Shown here: positions 26,308 to 37,953 of the stretch, piece after piece
Layout: each line of letters opens with the position of its first letter
How positions within the stretch are numbered: position 1 is the stretch's first letter
Made by a program: the position numbers and the translations under genes
Notes under the pieces: model-generated
What the model saw: the letters and a program-made list of their open reading frames with translations, nothing else
Databases searched by the model: none
Told to the model about the DNA's origin: nothing
Source: Streptacidiphilus albus JL83
Lineage (GTDB): Bacteria; Actinomycetota; Actinomycetes; Streptomycetales; Streptomycetaceae
NCBI RefSeq assembly: GCF_000744705.1
Contig: NZ_JQML01000001.1
Coordinates: 5,528,017-5,592,016 of the forward strand
DNA length: 64,000 nucleotides
Direction of reading: 5' to 3'

Positions 26308-28470
26308 GTGGTGACCTACGCGGACGCGCAGCAGCGCGCCGAGCAGTGGATCAATGAGGGTGTGCCCTCGTACCAGCGCCGCGAGGTGCGGGTGCGGGAG
26401 TTCGACCTGGGCTTCGTGGCCTGGGCGGTGGACCGCGCGGACGGTCCGGCGTCGGACGGCGGCGCGGTGCGGATGGTGATCTCCCGGGAGACCGGGGCGA
26501 CCACGCTGTGGCCGGCCCTGCCGATCAACGACGTGGTGCGCCGCTACGAGGAGGCCTACGGCCGCCCGGTCGGCGCCACCCCGGCCCGGATGCCCTCGCC
26601 GCCGGACGCGGAGGCGGCGGAGGCGACGTCCTTCCTGCTGAGTCCGCCGCAGTGGCTGAAGGAGGCCGGGGAGGCGGCGATCGCCGCCGAGGCGGTCCGG
26701 CCGCCGGCCAACCTCTGGGGCCCGGGCGAGCGCACGCCCACCCCGTCGGTTGCGCCGGCCCCGAACGCGTCGGTCGCCCCGGAGGAGGAGCCGGCCCTGC
26801 TGGTGGCCCCGCCGGTGTCGCCGGGTCCGCCCGGCGAGGTGCCGACGATGCTGGCCCCGCCGTCCCCGCCGCAGGCCCAGTCGCAGCAGCAGTTCCGGCC
26901 GGAGTTCCGGCCGCCGCCGCAGCCCCCGGTGCAGCAGCAGCCCCCGGTGCAGCCGCCGCAGCCCGCGCCCTCGCTGGACTACGCGCCGACGATGCTGGCC
27001 GCCCCGCCGGTCGCGCCGCCGCAGGCACCGGACGGGCCGCGGCCCGCGCCCGACCGTCCGCTGCCCAACGGCCCCCTGTCCCACCAGGCGGCACCCGTCC
27101 AGGCCCCGTCGCACCAGGCCCCGTCGCACCAGGCGCCGCCGCACCAGGCGCCGCCGCACCAGGCGCCGCCGCCCCCGCCGCCGTCGCTGCGCCCGCAGAC
27201 TCCTCCGCCCGCGGTGCCGCAGTCGCCCTCGGTGCCGCCGAACTCGCCGCCCCCGCCGCCGTCGGCGCCGCTGGGTGCCGACGAGGCGGACAGCTATGTC
27301 CCGACGCAGTTCGCCGCAGCCCTGGACCTGGGCCTGAACGCCCCCGACCGGCGCGGCGGGTCGGTGCCTCCGCCGCCGCCCCCGCCGGTGCCCTTCGGCC
27401 CGCAGTCGCCGCAGTCCGGCCGGGCCGTGCCGCCGCCCTCGACCGGGCCGGTGCAACTGCCTCCGGCGCCGACCGTGCCGACCGTCGGCCCGGGCTACAT
27501 GGCGGTGCTCCGCTACCGCGGCCCGGACGGCTCCGAGCAGCAGATCATCCAGCGTTCGACGCCGGGGATGCCGCACCCGGAGTGGCAGATCCTGCAGGAG
27601 GTCCGGCGCCTGAACGTGCCGCCGGAGCAGGTGCTGGAGCTGCACACGGAGCTGGAGAGCTGCGACCTGCCGGCCGGCTACTGCCGCCGGATGGTGCAGG
27701 AGGCCTGGCCCAACGTCCGGGTGTCGAGCAACGCCGCCTACGGGCGGGACCGGGCGGCGCGGCAGCGCGGGATCCAGCTGCTGCTGGAGCACCATGCCGA
27801 GCTGCACACCCATGCGGCGGGTCCGGTGCCGCAGCGCTCGCTGCGGGCGCCGCTTCCCGCCCCGGGCTCGGTCCCGCCCCCGCCGCAGCTGCCGCCGCAG
27901 GCGCTCGCGGACGAGCTGGTGCAGGCCTTCGGCGCGCAGAACGTGTTCCGCTACGAGCCGCAGGCGGTGTCCCGCCAGGGCGTGCCCGAGGTGGTGTCGA
28001 TGGCGCTGACCTGGGCCGGCCTGCCGATGGACTTCGGCCCGTTCTTCTGGGGGCAGGGCCAGCCGGGCCGTCCGGTGCCGACGTTGGCCGAGCTCGCGGC
28101 GGAGCGCGGGGTCATGGCGGGTCCGGACGCCGGCACCTACCTGGTGCTGGGCAACGACTACGGCCGCCAGCTCTGCGTCCAGTACGGGACTGCGGCGATC
28201 GTGGCGGTGGACCTGGGGACGCCGGCGCAGCCGGCGGGCCCGGAGGCCACGCAGCCGCGGTTCGTCAACAGCGGGCTGCCGGAGTTCATCCGCTCGCTGG
28301 CCGTGCTCGGCCGGCTGTGGCGCTACCGGTTCGGGCTGACGCCGGATCAGGCCGGCCGGTGGACGACCGACCTCCAGACCCAGTTGGCGGCGGTGGACCC
28401 GGCCGCCCTGGCCGACCCGGAGAGCTGGTGGGCGGTGCTGCTGGAGCAGTTGTGGGACGGCTTGTTCTGA
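26308..28470 (+). CDS. Imm35 - Pro-rich linker - nucleic-acid deaminase-like - SUKH-4 fusion protein
   Basis: A 720-residue protein with four regions. Residues 1-90 match Imm35 (TYADAQQRAEQWINEG, VISRETGATTLWPALP). Residues about 100-390 are a Pro/Ala/Gln-rich linker with repeated PTMLA and HQAP motifs. Residues about 395-510 are deaminase-like: His423-x-Glu425 in MPHPEWQIL and Cys452-x6-Cys459 in ESCDLPAGYC. Residues about 535-720 match SUKH-4 (FGPFFWGQGQ, RFVNSGLPEFIRSLAVLGRLW). Start is GTG at 26308 (or 26311) with GGAGGGG upstream. No secretion signal is present, so it should act in the cytosol. Family names rest on motif recognition. Confidence 0.82.
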   Translation: MVTYADAQQRAEQWINEGVPSYQRREVRVREFDLGFVAWAVDRADGPASDGGAVRMVISRETGATTLWPALPINDVVRRYEEAYGRPVGATPARMPSPPDAEAAEATSFLLSPPQWLKEAGEAAIAAEAVRPPANLWGPGERTPTPSVAPAPNASVAPEEEPALLVAPPVSPGPPGEVPTMLAPPSPPQAQSQQQFRPEFRPPPQPPVQQQPPVQPPQPAPSLDYAPTMLAAPPVAPPQAPDGPRPAPDRPLPNGPLSHQAAPVQAPSHQAPSHQAPPHQAPPHQAPPPPPPSLRPQTPPPAVPQSPSVPPNSPPPPPSAPLGADEADSYVPTQFAAALDLGLNAPDRRGGSVPPPPPPPVPFGPQSPQSGRAVPPPSTGPVQLPPAPTVPTVGPGYMAVLRYRGPDGSEQQIIQRSTPGMPHPEWQILQEVRRLNVPPEQVLELHTELESCDLPAGYCRRMVQEAWPNVRVSSNAAYGRDRAARQRGIQLLLEHHAELHTHAAGPVPQRSLRAPLPAPGSVPPPPQLPPQALADELVQAFGAQNVFRYEPQAVSRQGVPEVVSMALTWAGLPMDFGPFFWGQGQPGRPVPTLAELAAERGVMAGPDAGTYLVLGNDYGRQLCVQYGTAAIVAVDLGTPAQPAGPEATQPRFVNSGLPEFIRSLAVLGRLWRYRFGLTPDQAGRWTTDLQTQLAAVDPAALADPESWWAVLLEQLWDGLF
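27109..27168 (+). repeat. Four tandem 15-bp units inside the linker
   Basis: Units 27109-27123, 27124-27138, 27139-27153 and 27154-27168 encode four copies of the pentapeptide [S/P]HQAP in the Pro-rich linker. The unit length equals that of several non-coding minisatellites in this window. Confidence 0.85.
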
Positions 28471-28482
28471 GCTGAGGGTGTC

Positions 28483-28570
28483 GGTCCTCTCGGGCGCAGG
28501 ATGGATCTGTGCAAAATGGATCAGATATTGATCATTTGCATCGATGATCCATTCAACGGACGAGAGGACC
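28483..28570 (+). promoter_or_regulatory. Nested inverted repeats before the coiled-coil gene
   Basis: Outer arms GGTCCTCTCG (28483-28492) and CGAGAGGACC (28561-28570) are perfect; the right arm contains the ribosome site of the gene at 28577. Inside, TGCAAAATGGATCA (28510-28523) and TGATCATTTGCA (28529-28540) form an imperfect palindrome in an AT-rich patch, a likely promoter/operator. If transcription starts upstream of 28483, the outer pair could mask the ribosome site. Confidence 0.5.
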
Positions 28571-28576
28571 AGCCCA

Positions 28577-29629
28577 ATGAGCGACGCCGTCTCTCCGCAC
28601 GGCTTCACCGTCACCCGTCGTGGATACGAGGTTCGCCAGGTCGAGCAGGCCGTCGGCCAGGTCACCGCCGAGCGGGACCGGGCCTGGCAGCGGCTGTCCG
28701 ACCTGGGTGAGGAGACGCGCAGGCTGGAGCGGGAGCTCGACGGCGTCGTCCGGGCCGTGGCCGAGGCGGCGCCGCCGGCCTTCGGCGAGCTGGGTGAGCG
28801 CGCCCAGCGGCTGCTCGCCCTGGCGGAGGACCAGGCGGCGGCGCTGGCCGACGAGGCGGCGCGGCTCGCCGAGGAGCTGCGGGACACCGCCCGGGCGGAG
28901 GCCGAGCGGGAGGAGAACGAGGCCGCGGCCTACGGGAGCGAGGTCCGGGCCGAGGCCGACCAGTACGCCGAGCGCGAGCTGGCGTGGGCCGAGGAACAGG
29001 CCCGGACCGGGATGGCGGAGGCGGTCCGGGAGGCCAGGGTGCTGCTGGACGCGGCCGAGGCGGACGTGGCCGCGACCCGGGCCCGCGCGGCGGGGGAGTC
29101 CCGCGAGGCCCACGCCGAGCTGGCCGCCAAGCAGCTGGCCGCCGACGAGGAGCAGGACGCGGTGGAGGCCGAGGTCACTGCCTGGGAGGATGCGGCCACG
29201 GCCAAGGTGGAGCGGCTGCTGGGCGAGGCGGAGCGGCACGGCCGGGCGATGCGCGCCCGCGCCGCCGACGTCGAGGCCGAGGCCGGGATGCAGGCGGAGC
29301 GCCTGGTCGAGGCCGCGCACCGGGAGGCGGAGCGGATCGGCGCGGCCTCGGCGCGTGAGGAGGAGGCCTTCGCCGAGCAGCGGAGCGAGGTCCGCGCCCA
29401 TCTGGACCACATCCGGCAGACGCTGATGGTGCTGACCGGCGCGGTCGTGCCCGGGCCGGACGAGGACGAGGAAGAGACCAGGGGCGAGGTCAGGGGCGAG
29501 GTCGGGGTCGGGGTCGGGGCGGAGCTCGAACCGGCACCCGGGGCCGAGCCGGAGGACGGGCCTGAGGCCGAGCCCGAGGCCGAGCCGGGGGCCGAGGCAG
29601 GCGGGCCTGCGGGGGCGCAGGCCGGGTGA
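28577..29629 (+). CDS. Coiled-coil (Scy/FilP/DivIVA-like) protein
   Basis: A 350-residue protein, often annotated cellulose-binding or DivIVA-like in streptomycetes. An N-terminal patch, HGFTVTRRGYEVRQVEQAV, resembles the DivIVA-type N-terminus. Residues about 30-285 are almost wholly Ala/Glu/Arg heptad-type coiled coil. The tail is acidic and repetitive (GVGVG, PEAEPEAEPGAEAG). It is probably a cytoskeletal or polar-growth-associated filament protein, by analogy with FilP and Scy. The ATG at 28577 is chosen because GAGAGG lies upstream. It is transcribed from its own region, not with the SUKH-4 gene. Confidence 0.78.
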   Translation: MSDAVSPHGFTVTRRGYEVRQVEQAVGQVTAERDRAWQRLSDLGEETRRLERELDGVVRAVAEAAPPAFGELGERAQRLLALAEDQAAALADEAARLAEELRDTARAEAEREENEAAAYGSEVRAEADQYAERELAWAEEQARTGMAEAVREARVLLDAAEADVAATRARAAGESREAHAELAAKQLAADEEQDAVEAEVTAWEDAATAKVERLLGEAERHGRAMRARAADVEAEAGMQAERLVEAAHREAERIGAASAREEEAFAEQRSEVRAHLDHIRQTLMVLTGAVVPGPDEDEEETRGEVRGEVGVGVGAELEPAPGAEPEDGPEAEPEAEPGAEAGGPAGAQAG

Positions 29630-29805
29630 CCCGGGCGGCCGTCGTCCCCAGGCTGTGGACAACTTCGCGGCCGGCGCGGGACCGGACGGCACGCGGACGG
29701 GTGGAAAACGGTCGGGCGGCCTGTCGGGCCGGGGGCGTACGCTGGAATCCCCCGGCTGCCTCGCAGACGGGGTGCTTCGCGTTGCCCCCCGGCTGAGAGA
29801 AGTCC

Positions 29806-33411
<3,606 letters not shown>

Positions 33412-33482
33412 CGGCGCCGGGCGGCGCGGGCCGCGGGGCCGCCGCTTCGAGGTTCGGCGCTCCGGCCGGATAAGGTCGGAGC

Positions 33483-34373
33483 ATGCTCCTCGGACTCCTC
33501 ATGGCGCTCGCCGCCGCCCTGTGCTTCGGCGTCGCCATGGTTCTGCAGGCCCTCGGCGCGCAGCGGCACTCGCCCTCCGCCGAAGGATCGGGCCTGCTCG
33601 GAACGGTCCGGGCGATGGTCAACCTGCCGTTCGCGGCGGGTCTGCTGCTGGACGCGCTGGGCTTCGTCGCCCAGCTGATCGCCCTGCGCTCGCTGCCGCT
33701 CTACGTCGTCCAGGCGGCGCTGGCGGGCGCGCTGGCGGTCACCGCCGTGCTCGGCGCGGCGCTGCTGCGGATCCGGCTGGGCCGGGCCGAGTGGGCCGGG
33801 GTCGCCGGGGTGTGCGTCGGACTCGCGGTCCTCGGCGCCACAGCCGGGGCGGAGGGCCACAAGCAGCCGGGCATGGCCTTCCACTGGATGCTGCTGGCGG
33901 CGGTGCTGGTGATCGCCGCGGTCGGCGGCTTCGTCTGGAAGCTCCGCGAGCCGGTCCGGGCGGCCGTCATGGGCACCCTGTGCGGCCTGGGCTTCGGCGT
34001 GGTCGGCCTGGCCGTGCGGGTGCTGCCGGCCATCCACGGTCTCGACCTGTGGCCGCTGCTGTCAGAACCGGCCACCTACGCGCTGCTCGCGGGCGGTGCG
34101 GTCTCCTTCGTCTTCATGACCGAGGGGGTGCGCGGGGGCAAGGTCACCACGGCGACGGCGGCGATGGTCCTCGGCGAGACGGCCCTGCCCGCCGTCCTCG
34201 GTGTGGTGCTGCTCGGCGACCGGACCCGGCCCGGGATGCTCCCGCTGGCCCTGGCCGGATTCGCCCTGGCCGTCGTGGGCGCCCTGGCCCTGGCCCGCTT
34301 CGGCGAGGTCTCCCCGGTCGAGGAGGCCCCCGCCGAGGTCGCCGAACCGAGCCACCCCACCCGGATAGGGTGA
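33483..34373 (+). CDS. DMT-type integral membrane protein
   Basis: A 296-residue protein of about nine or ten hydrophobic segments with two similar halves, resembling EamA/drug-metabolite-type transporters ([23 protein letters not shown] in the first half, AAMVLGETALPAVLGVVLLGDR in the second). The C-terminus is a short acidic tail. ATG at 33483 is 71 bases after mfd. Substrate unknown. It converges on the lipoprotein gene with only 12 bases between. Confidence 0.8.
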   Translation: MLLGLLMALAAALCFGVAMVLQALGAQRHSPSAEGSGLLGTVRAMVNLPFAAGLLLDALGFVAQLIALRSLPLYVVQAALAGALAVTAVLGAALLRIRLGRAEWAGVAGVCVGLAVLGATAGAEGHKQPGMAFHWMLLAAVLVIAAVGGFVWKLREPVRAAVMGTLCGLGFGVVGLAVRVLPAIHGLDLWPLLSEPATYALLAGGAVSFVFMTEGVRGGKVTTATAAMVLGETALPAVLGVVLLGDRTRPGMLPLALAGFALAVVGALALARFGEVSPVEEAPAEVAEPSHPTRIG

Positions 34374-34385
34374 CCGCCGGCCCGG

Positions 34386-34988
34386 TCAGTTCACGTTCCA
34401 CTGGCCGGTCTGGTCCGCCATGCCGCTGTCCAGGCCGAACTGGATCTTGACGATTTTGGCACCGGTCGGCACCTGGAAGGTGATGAAGCCGAGCGCGCTG
34501 TCGCCGTCGGCGATGTTCAGCGCGGCCGGGAAGCTGCTGCCGGCCGTGGTGTCGTCGACGCCGTCGGCCTGGTACACCTGCCCCTGGCTGTCGACGACCG
34601 CCGCGCCGTTGGAGGGCGAGTCGCTGTAGCCGGCGCTGCCGGTGTCCTTGATCCGGAACTGCACGGCGTAGAAGCGCTTGCCGCTGTCCGGGGTGGTGTA
34701 CTGGTCCGCCCCCTGCGGGTCGGCGACCAGCTTGACCACCGTGACGTCGGCCGACTCGCCCTCCATGCCCTTGAGCGAGATGGTGTCGCCGACCTGTGCG
34801 GCCTTCGCCTTGGCCTTGCCCCCCGTGCTCTTGCCGGTGCTCGAACCCGATCCGCCGGCGGACGTGGACTTGACCGAGGTCACCGTGGGCGTGCTGGGGA
34901 GCGAGCAGGCGGTGGCGCTGCCGAGTACCAGCGCACCTGTGAACAGGGCGAAGGTGCTCCGACGGGCTGTGAACATACGCTTTGACAT
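34386..34988 (-). CDS. DUF4352-type secreted lipoprotein
   Basis: A 200-residue exported protein. The start ATG at 34986-34988 has AGGGGG upstream on the minus strand; the frame runs on to 35099 without support. A signal peptide (RRSTFALFTGALVLGSATAC) ends at a Cys, though the lipobox (ATAC) lacks the usual Leu at -3. A Gly/Ser/Lys-rich spacer follows. A telokin-like beta domain of the DUF4352 kind comes next (GKRFYAVQFRIKDTGS, NIADGDSALGFITFQVP). Probably lipid-anchored outside the membrane; function unknown. It is divergent from the methylase-like gene. Confidence 0.8.
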   Translation of the reverse strand: MSKRMFTARRSTFALFTGALVLGSATACSLPSTPTVTSVKSTSAGGSGSSTGKSTGGKAKAKAAQVGDTISLKGMEGESADVTVVKLVADPQGADQYTTPDSGKRFYAVQFRIKDTGSAGYSDSPSNGAAVVDSQGQVYQADGVDDTTAGSSFPAALNIADGDSALGFITFQVPTGAKIVKIQFGLDSGMADQTGQWNVN

Positions 34989-35091
34989 GGTGAAACCCCC
35001 TGATTTGCGAGCCGTTCGGCGGTTGCCGTGCTGGCATGGCCAATCACACCACTGCTTGTGTACGTCGTCAACCAGAACTGTGGAAGTCATG

Positions 35092-35110
35092 ACGTTCACG
35101 CTGTGAACGT
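35092..35110. promoter_or_regulatory. Perfect inverted repeat between divergent genes
   Basis: ACGTTCAC-GCT-GTGAACGT, 8-bp arms with a 3-base spacer, lies about midway between the lipoprotein start (34988) and the methylase-like start (35207). It is a candidate operator. Confidence 0.5.
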
Positions 35111-35206
35111 TGCTGCGCCGATGCCTTGGGTATGCTCGCCGTCACAGCGCCGGTCTCTCCCCGCCCCGGGGCGACGCCGGCTCAGGCCCAGCAGCAGGAG
35201 GCGCAG

Positions 35207-37246
35207 ATGTCCGACCCCGCCGGAGCGGCCCGGGTCAGCGCCGTCGAGATCGCCCGGCTGGCCGGTGTCGGCCGGGCGGCCGTCAGCAACTGGCGCCGTC
35301 GGCACCCGGACTTCCCGCGCCCGGTCGGCGGTAGCGAGACCAGCCCGGCCTTCTCGCTGACCGAGGTCGAGGCCTGGCTCCGGGCCCAGGGCAAGATCGC
35401 CGAGGTGCCGCTGCGGGAACGCGTCCGGCAGCAGTTGGAGCGGCTCCGCCACCCCGCCGACTCGCCGGCCGCGCCCCTGGTCCCGGCCCTGGCCCTGCTG
35501 CTCCTGCTGCAGCGCGACCCCGACCGCTGGCAGTCGCTGGCGCCGCGGCCGGACCAGGAGCTCGCCACCGACCTGCCCGCCGCCCTCGGCCTGCTGGCCG
35601 TCCGCACCCTCGGCCCTGACGGCGCCCGGCTGCTGCGGCTGCCCGCGCTCTACGGCAGCACCCAGCTCGGCCTGGCCCGGCTGCTCGCCGAGTACGCCGC
35701 CGACTTCCCCGGTGGCGACGGCCCGCAGGCCGCCGCCACCGAGCTGACCGGCGGACCGGCCGACTCCGCGCACCGACCGGGCGCCGCGCTGTCCGCCGAG
35801 GTCGCCGCACTGATGGGCCGACTGGCCCGGACCGACGCCCCCGACTCCCTCTACGACCCGGCCTGCGGCGGCGGCACCCTGCTGCTGGCCGCCGGGAGCG
35901 ACGGCCGGGGCGACGTCCACTGCGGCAGCTGCCACGGCCAGGAGGCCGACCCCGACCTCGCGGCCGTCGCCCTGCTCCGGCTCGCCCTGCGCTGCCCGCT
36001 CGGCGTCCCGCTGCCGCTGCCGCTCCACCTCGCCGCCGGGGACGCGCTGCGCGCCGAGGCCGCCCTGCCCGGTGTGAACGCCGACGCCGTGCTCAGCCGC
36101 CCGCCCTACAACGAGCGCAACTGGGGCGCCGACGAACTCGCCTACGACCCGCGCTGGGAGTACGGGCTCCCGGCGCGGGCGGACTCCGAGCTCGCCTGGG
36201 CGCAGCACTGCCTCGCCCGGGTCCGCCCCGGCGGCCTGGTGGTACTGCTGCTGCCCGGAGCGGTCGCCGCCCGTCGCTCGGGCCGCCGGGTGCGCGCCGA
36301 CCTGCTGCGGCGCGGGGCGCTGCGCGCGGTGCTCGCGCTGCCCACCGGCGTTGCCGCGCCCGCCGCCGTGCCGCTGCACCTCTGGCTGCTGCGCCGCCCG
36401 GTGTCGGGCGAGCCCGCACCGCTCCGGGTGCTGCTCGCGGACGTCTCGGGCTCCCCGGAGGACTATCCGGAGGCCGTGCTGGACGCCTGGCAGGGCTACG
36501 AGTCCGGACGACTGCCGGACCTGCCCGGCGTACACCGGGCGGTACCCGTCATCGACCTGCTGGACGACGCCGTCGACCTCACCCCGGCCCGGCACCTGCC
36601 GCAGCGCCCGGCCGACGCGCACGGCCTGCTGACGGCGCAGCAGCAGCGGCTGGCCGCGCTGCTGGCGCAGCTGGCACCGCCGGCCGCGGCGCTGCCCGGC
36701 CACCGTCCCGGCGACCGCTCCGACGGGGACGGGACCGCCGCCGGCGGGGAGCTGAACCGGTCCGCGTCGACCGTCGGCGAGCTGCTGCGCGGGGGCGGCC
36801 TGGAACTGCTGGGCGAGGGCGAACCGGTCCGGGCGGGGGACGTGGTGCTGCCCGCGCCGGGCGGCGCCGGTACCGGTGGCGGTGGCGGCGGGAGCGTGGT
36901 GGCCGAGGTGCACGCCGGTCCGCCGGTCCCCGCGCCCCGGGGGGCGCAGGTGCTGCGCCCCGATCCGGCGGTGCTCGACCCGTGGTTCCTGGCCGGTTTC
37001 CTGGGAGTGGCACTGCGCGCCGAGCGCTCCGGCGGCACCGGCTCCGGCACGACCCTCTCCCGACGGGACGTCAGACGTGCCCGGGTGCCCCGGCTGTCGC
37101 CGGCCGAGCAGCGCCGCTATGCCGCGCCCTTCCGACAACTGGCGCTGTTCGAGCACGGGCTGGCCGAGGCAGCGGCCCTCGGGGAGCAGCTGGCGCAGGG
37201 CATCGCGGCCGGCTTCGCCGACGGGAGCCTGCGGCCGGAAGAGTGA
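35207..37246 (+). CDS. HTH - N6-methylase-like - specificity-like fusion protein
   Basis: A 679-residue protein starting at the ATG at 35207 with CAGGAGG upstream. Residues about 8-75 are a MerR/AlpA-like helix-turn-helix (SAVEIARLAGVGRAAVSNWRR). Residues about 190-420 follow the type I (HsdM) N6-adenine methylase pattern: SAM motif Asp217 in DPACGGGTLLLAA, then the catalytic region VLSRPPYNERNWG, where the usual Asn-Pro-Pro-Tyr/Phe is Arg298-Pro-Pro-Tyr. The last about 200 residues resemble an HsdS target-recognition half (DPWFLAGFLGVALRAE, TTLSRRDVRRARVPRL). No restriction subunit is nearby. Loss of the catalytic Asn suggests a DNA-binding or regulatory role; this is inference. Confidence 0.8.
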   Translation: MSDPAGAARVSAVEIARLAGVGRAAVSNWRRRHPDFPRPVGGSETSPAFSLTEVEAWLRAQGKIAEVPLRERVRQQLERLRHPADSPAAPLVPALALLLLLQRDPDRWQSLAPRPDQELATDLPAALGLLAVRTLGPDGARLLRLPALYGSTQLGLARLLAEYAADFPGGDGPQAAATELTGGPADSAHRPGAALSAEVAALMGRLARTDAPDSLYDPACGGGTLLLAAGSDGRGDVHCGSCHGQEADPDLAAVALLRLALRCPLGVPLPLPLHLAAGDALRAEAALPGVNADAVLSRPPYNERNWGADELAYDPRWEYGLPARADSELAWAQHCLARVRPGGLVVLLLPGAVAARRSGRRVRADLLRRGALRAVLALPTGVAAPAAVPLHLWLLRRPVSGEPAPLRVLLADVSGSPEDYPEAVLDAWQGYESGRLPDLPGVHRAVPVIDLLDDAVDLTPARHLPQRPADAHGLLTAQQQRLAALLAQLAPPAAALPGHRPGDRSDGDGTAAGGELNRSASTVGELLRGGGLELLGEGEPVRAGDVVLPAPGGAGTGGGGGGSVVAEVHAGPPVPAPRGAQVLRPDPAVLDPWFLAGFLGVALRAERSGGTGSGTTLSRRDVRRARVPRLSPAEQRRYAAPFRQLALFEHGLAEAAALGEQLAQGIAAGFADGSLRPEE

Positions 37247-37351
37247 TCGAACCGGTGCAGACGGACTGCGGGGACTACGGGTCGGCCGTCGGCCGGCGGC
37301 GGTACGGTGGCCTACGCAACGTCGCCCCCGTACCCGTCCGGAGCAACTCCT

Positions 37352-37953
37352 ATGGCAGGTCAGCGCAGTAGTCATCCACTCGACTGGCGGGCCGGCACGG
37401 TCCTGCTCGCCCTGCTGCCGCTGCTCAGCCTGGGCTTCCTCGGTTTCGTCCCGGCGACCTGGCTGGCCGCGCACCGGCGGACGTCCGGTGCGTGGGCGGT
37501 GGTGGTGTTCTTCGTGGGCGCGCTGGCCGCCGAGGGCGTGGCGGACCTGAGCACGGCCAAGGGGCACAGTCCGAACGCGCTCTTCTGGCTGCTGGTGCTG
37601 GTGGTCACCCTCGGGGCGTGTGCGCACTTCGTGGCCTCGCTGCAGCTGCAGGTGCGCAAGCGGCAGCAGGCGTGGGCCGCCCAGCCGTGGCCGACGGCGG
37701 TTCCGGACGCCCGGGGCGCCTGGCCGCCGGCCTTCCAGCAGCCCGGGCCCTGGCCGGGGCCGTACCCGCCGCCGTCGGCACCGGCCCCGGCCTTCGCGCC
37801 GGCCCCCGTGCCGGCCCCGCCCCTGCACCGGCCCCGGTACCGGTTCGCGACCCGGCGACCGAGGACGTCGGCGCCGAACTGCGCCGACTGAGCGAGCGCC
37901 TGCGCGAGCCGGGCGGTCCGCGCGAGCCGGGCGCCGGCGGGGGCCGCCGGTGA
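37352..37953 (+). CDS. Small membrane protein, reading frame broken near 37820
   Basis: Starts at the ATG at 37352 with CGGAG upstream. Residues 1 to about 105 hold two or three membrane segments (GTVLLALLPLLSLGFLGFVPATWLAA; ALFWLLVLVVTLGACAHFVASL), then a Pro-rich cytoplasmic tail. In the starting frame it ends at 37891 as a 179-residue protein with an atypical Arg-rich end. One frame over, the sequence reads VRDPATEDVGAELRRLSERL and stops at 37951-37953, overlapping the kinase GTG start (GTGA). One missing C in the run 37820-37823 would join both parts. The span given assumes that repair. It is probably co-translated with the kinase. Function unknown. Confidence 0.65.
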
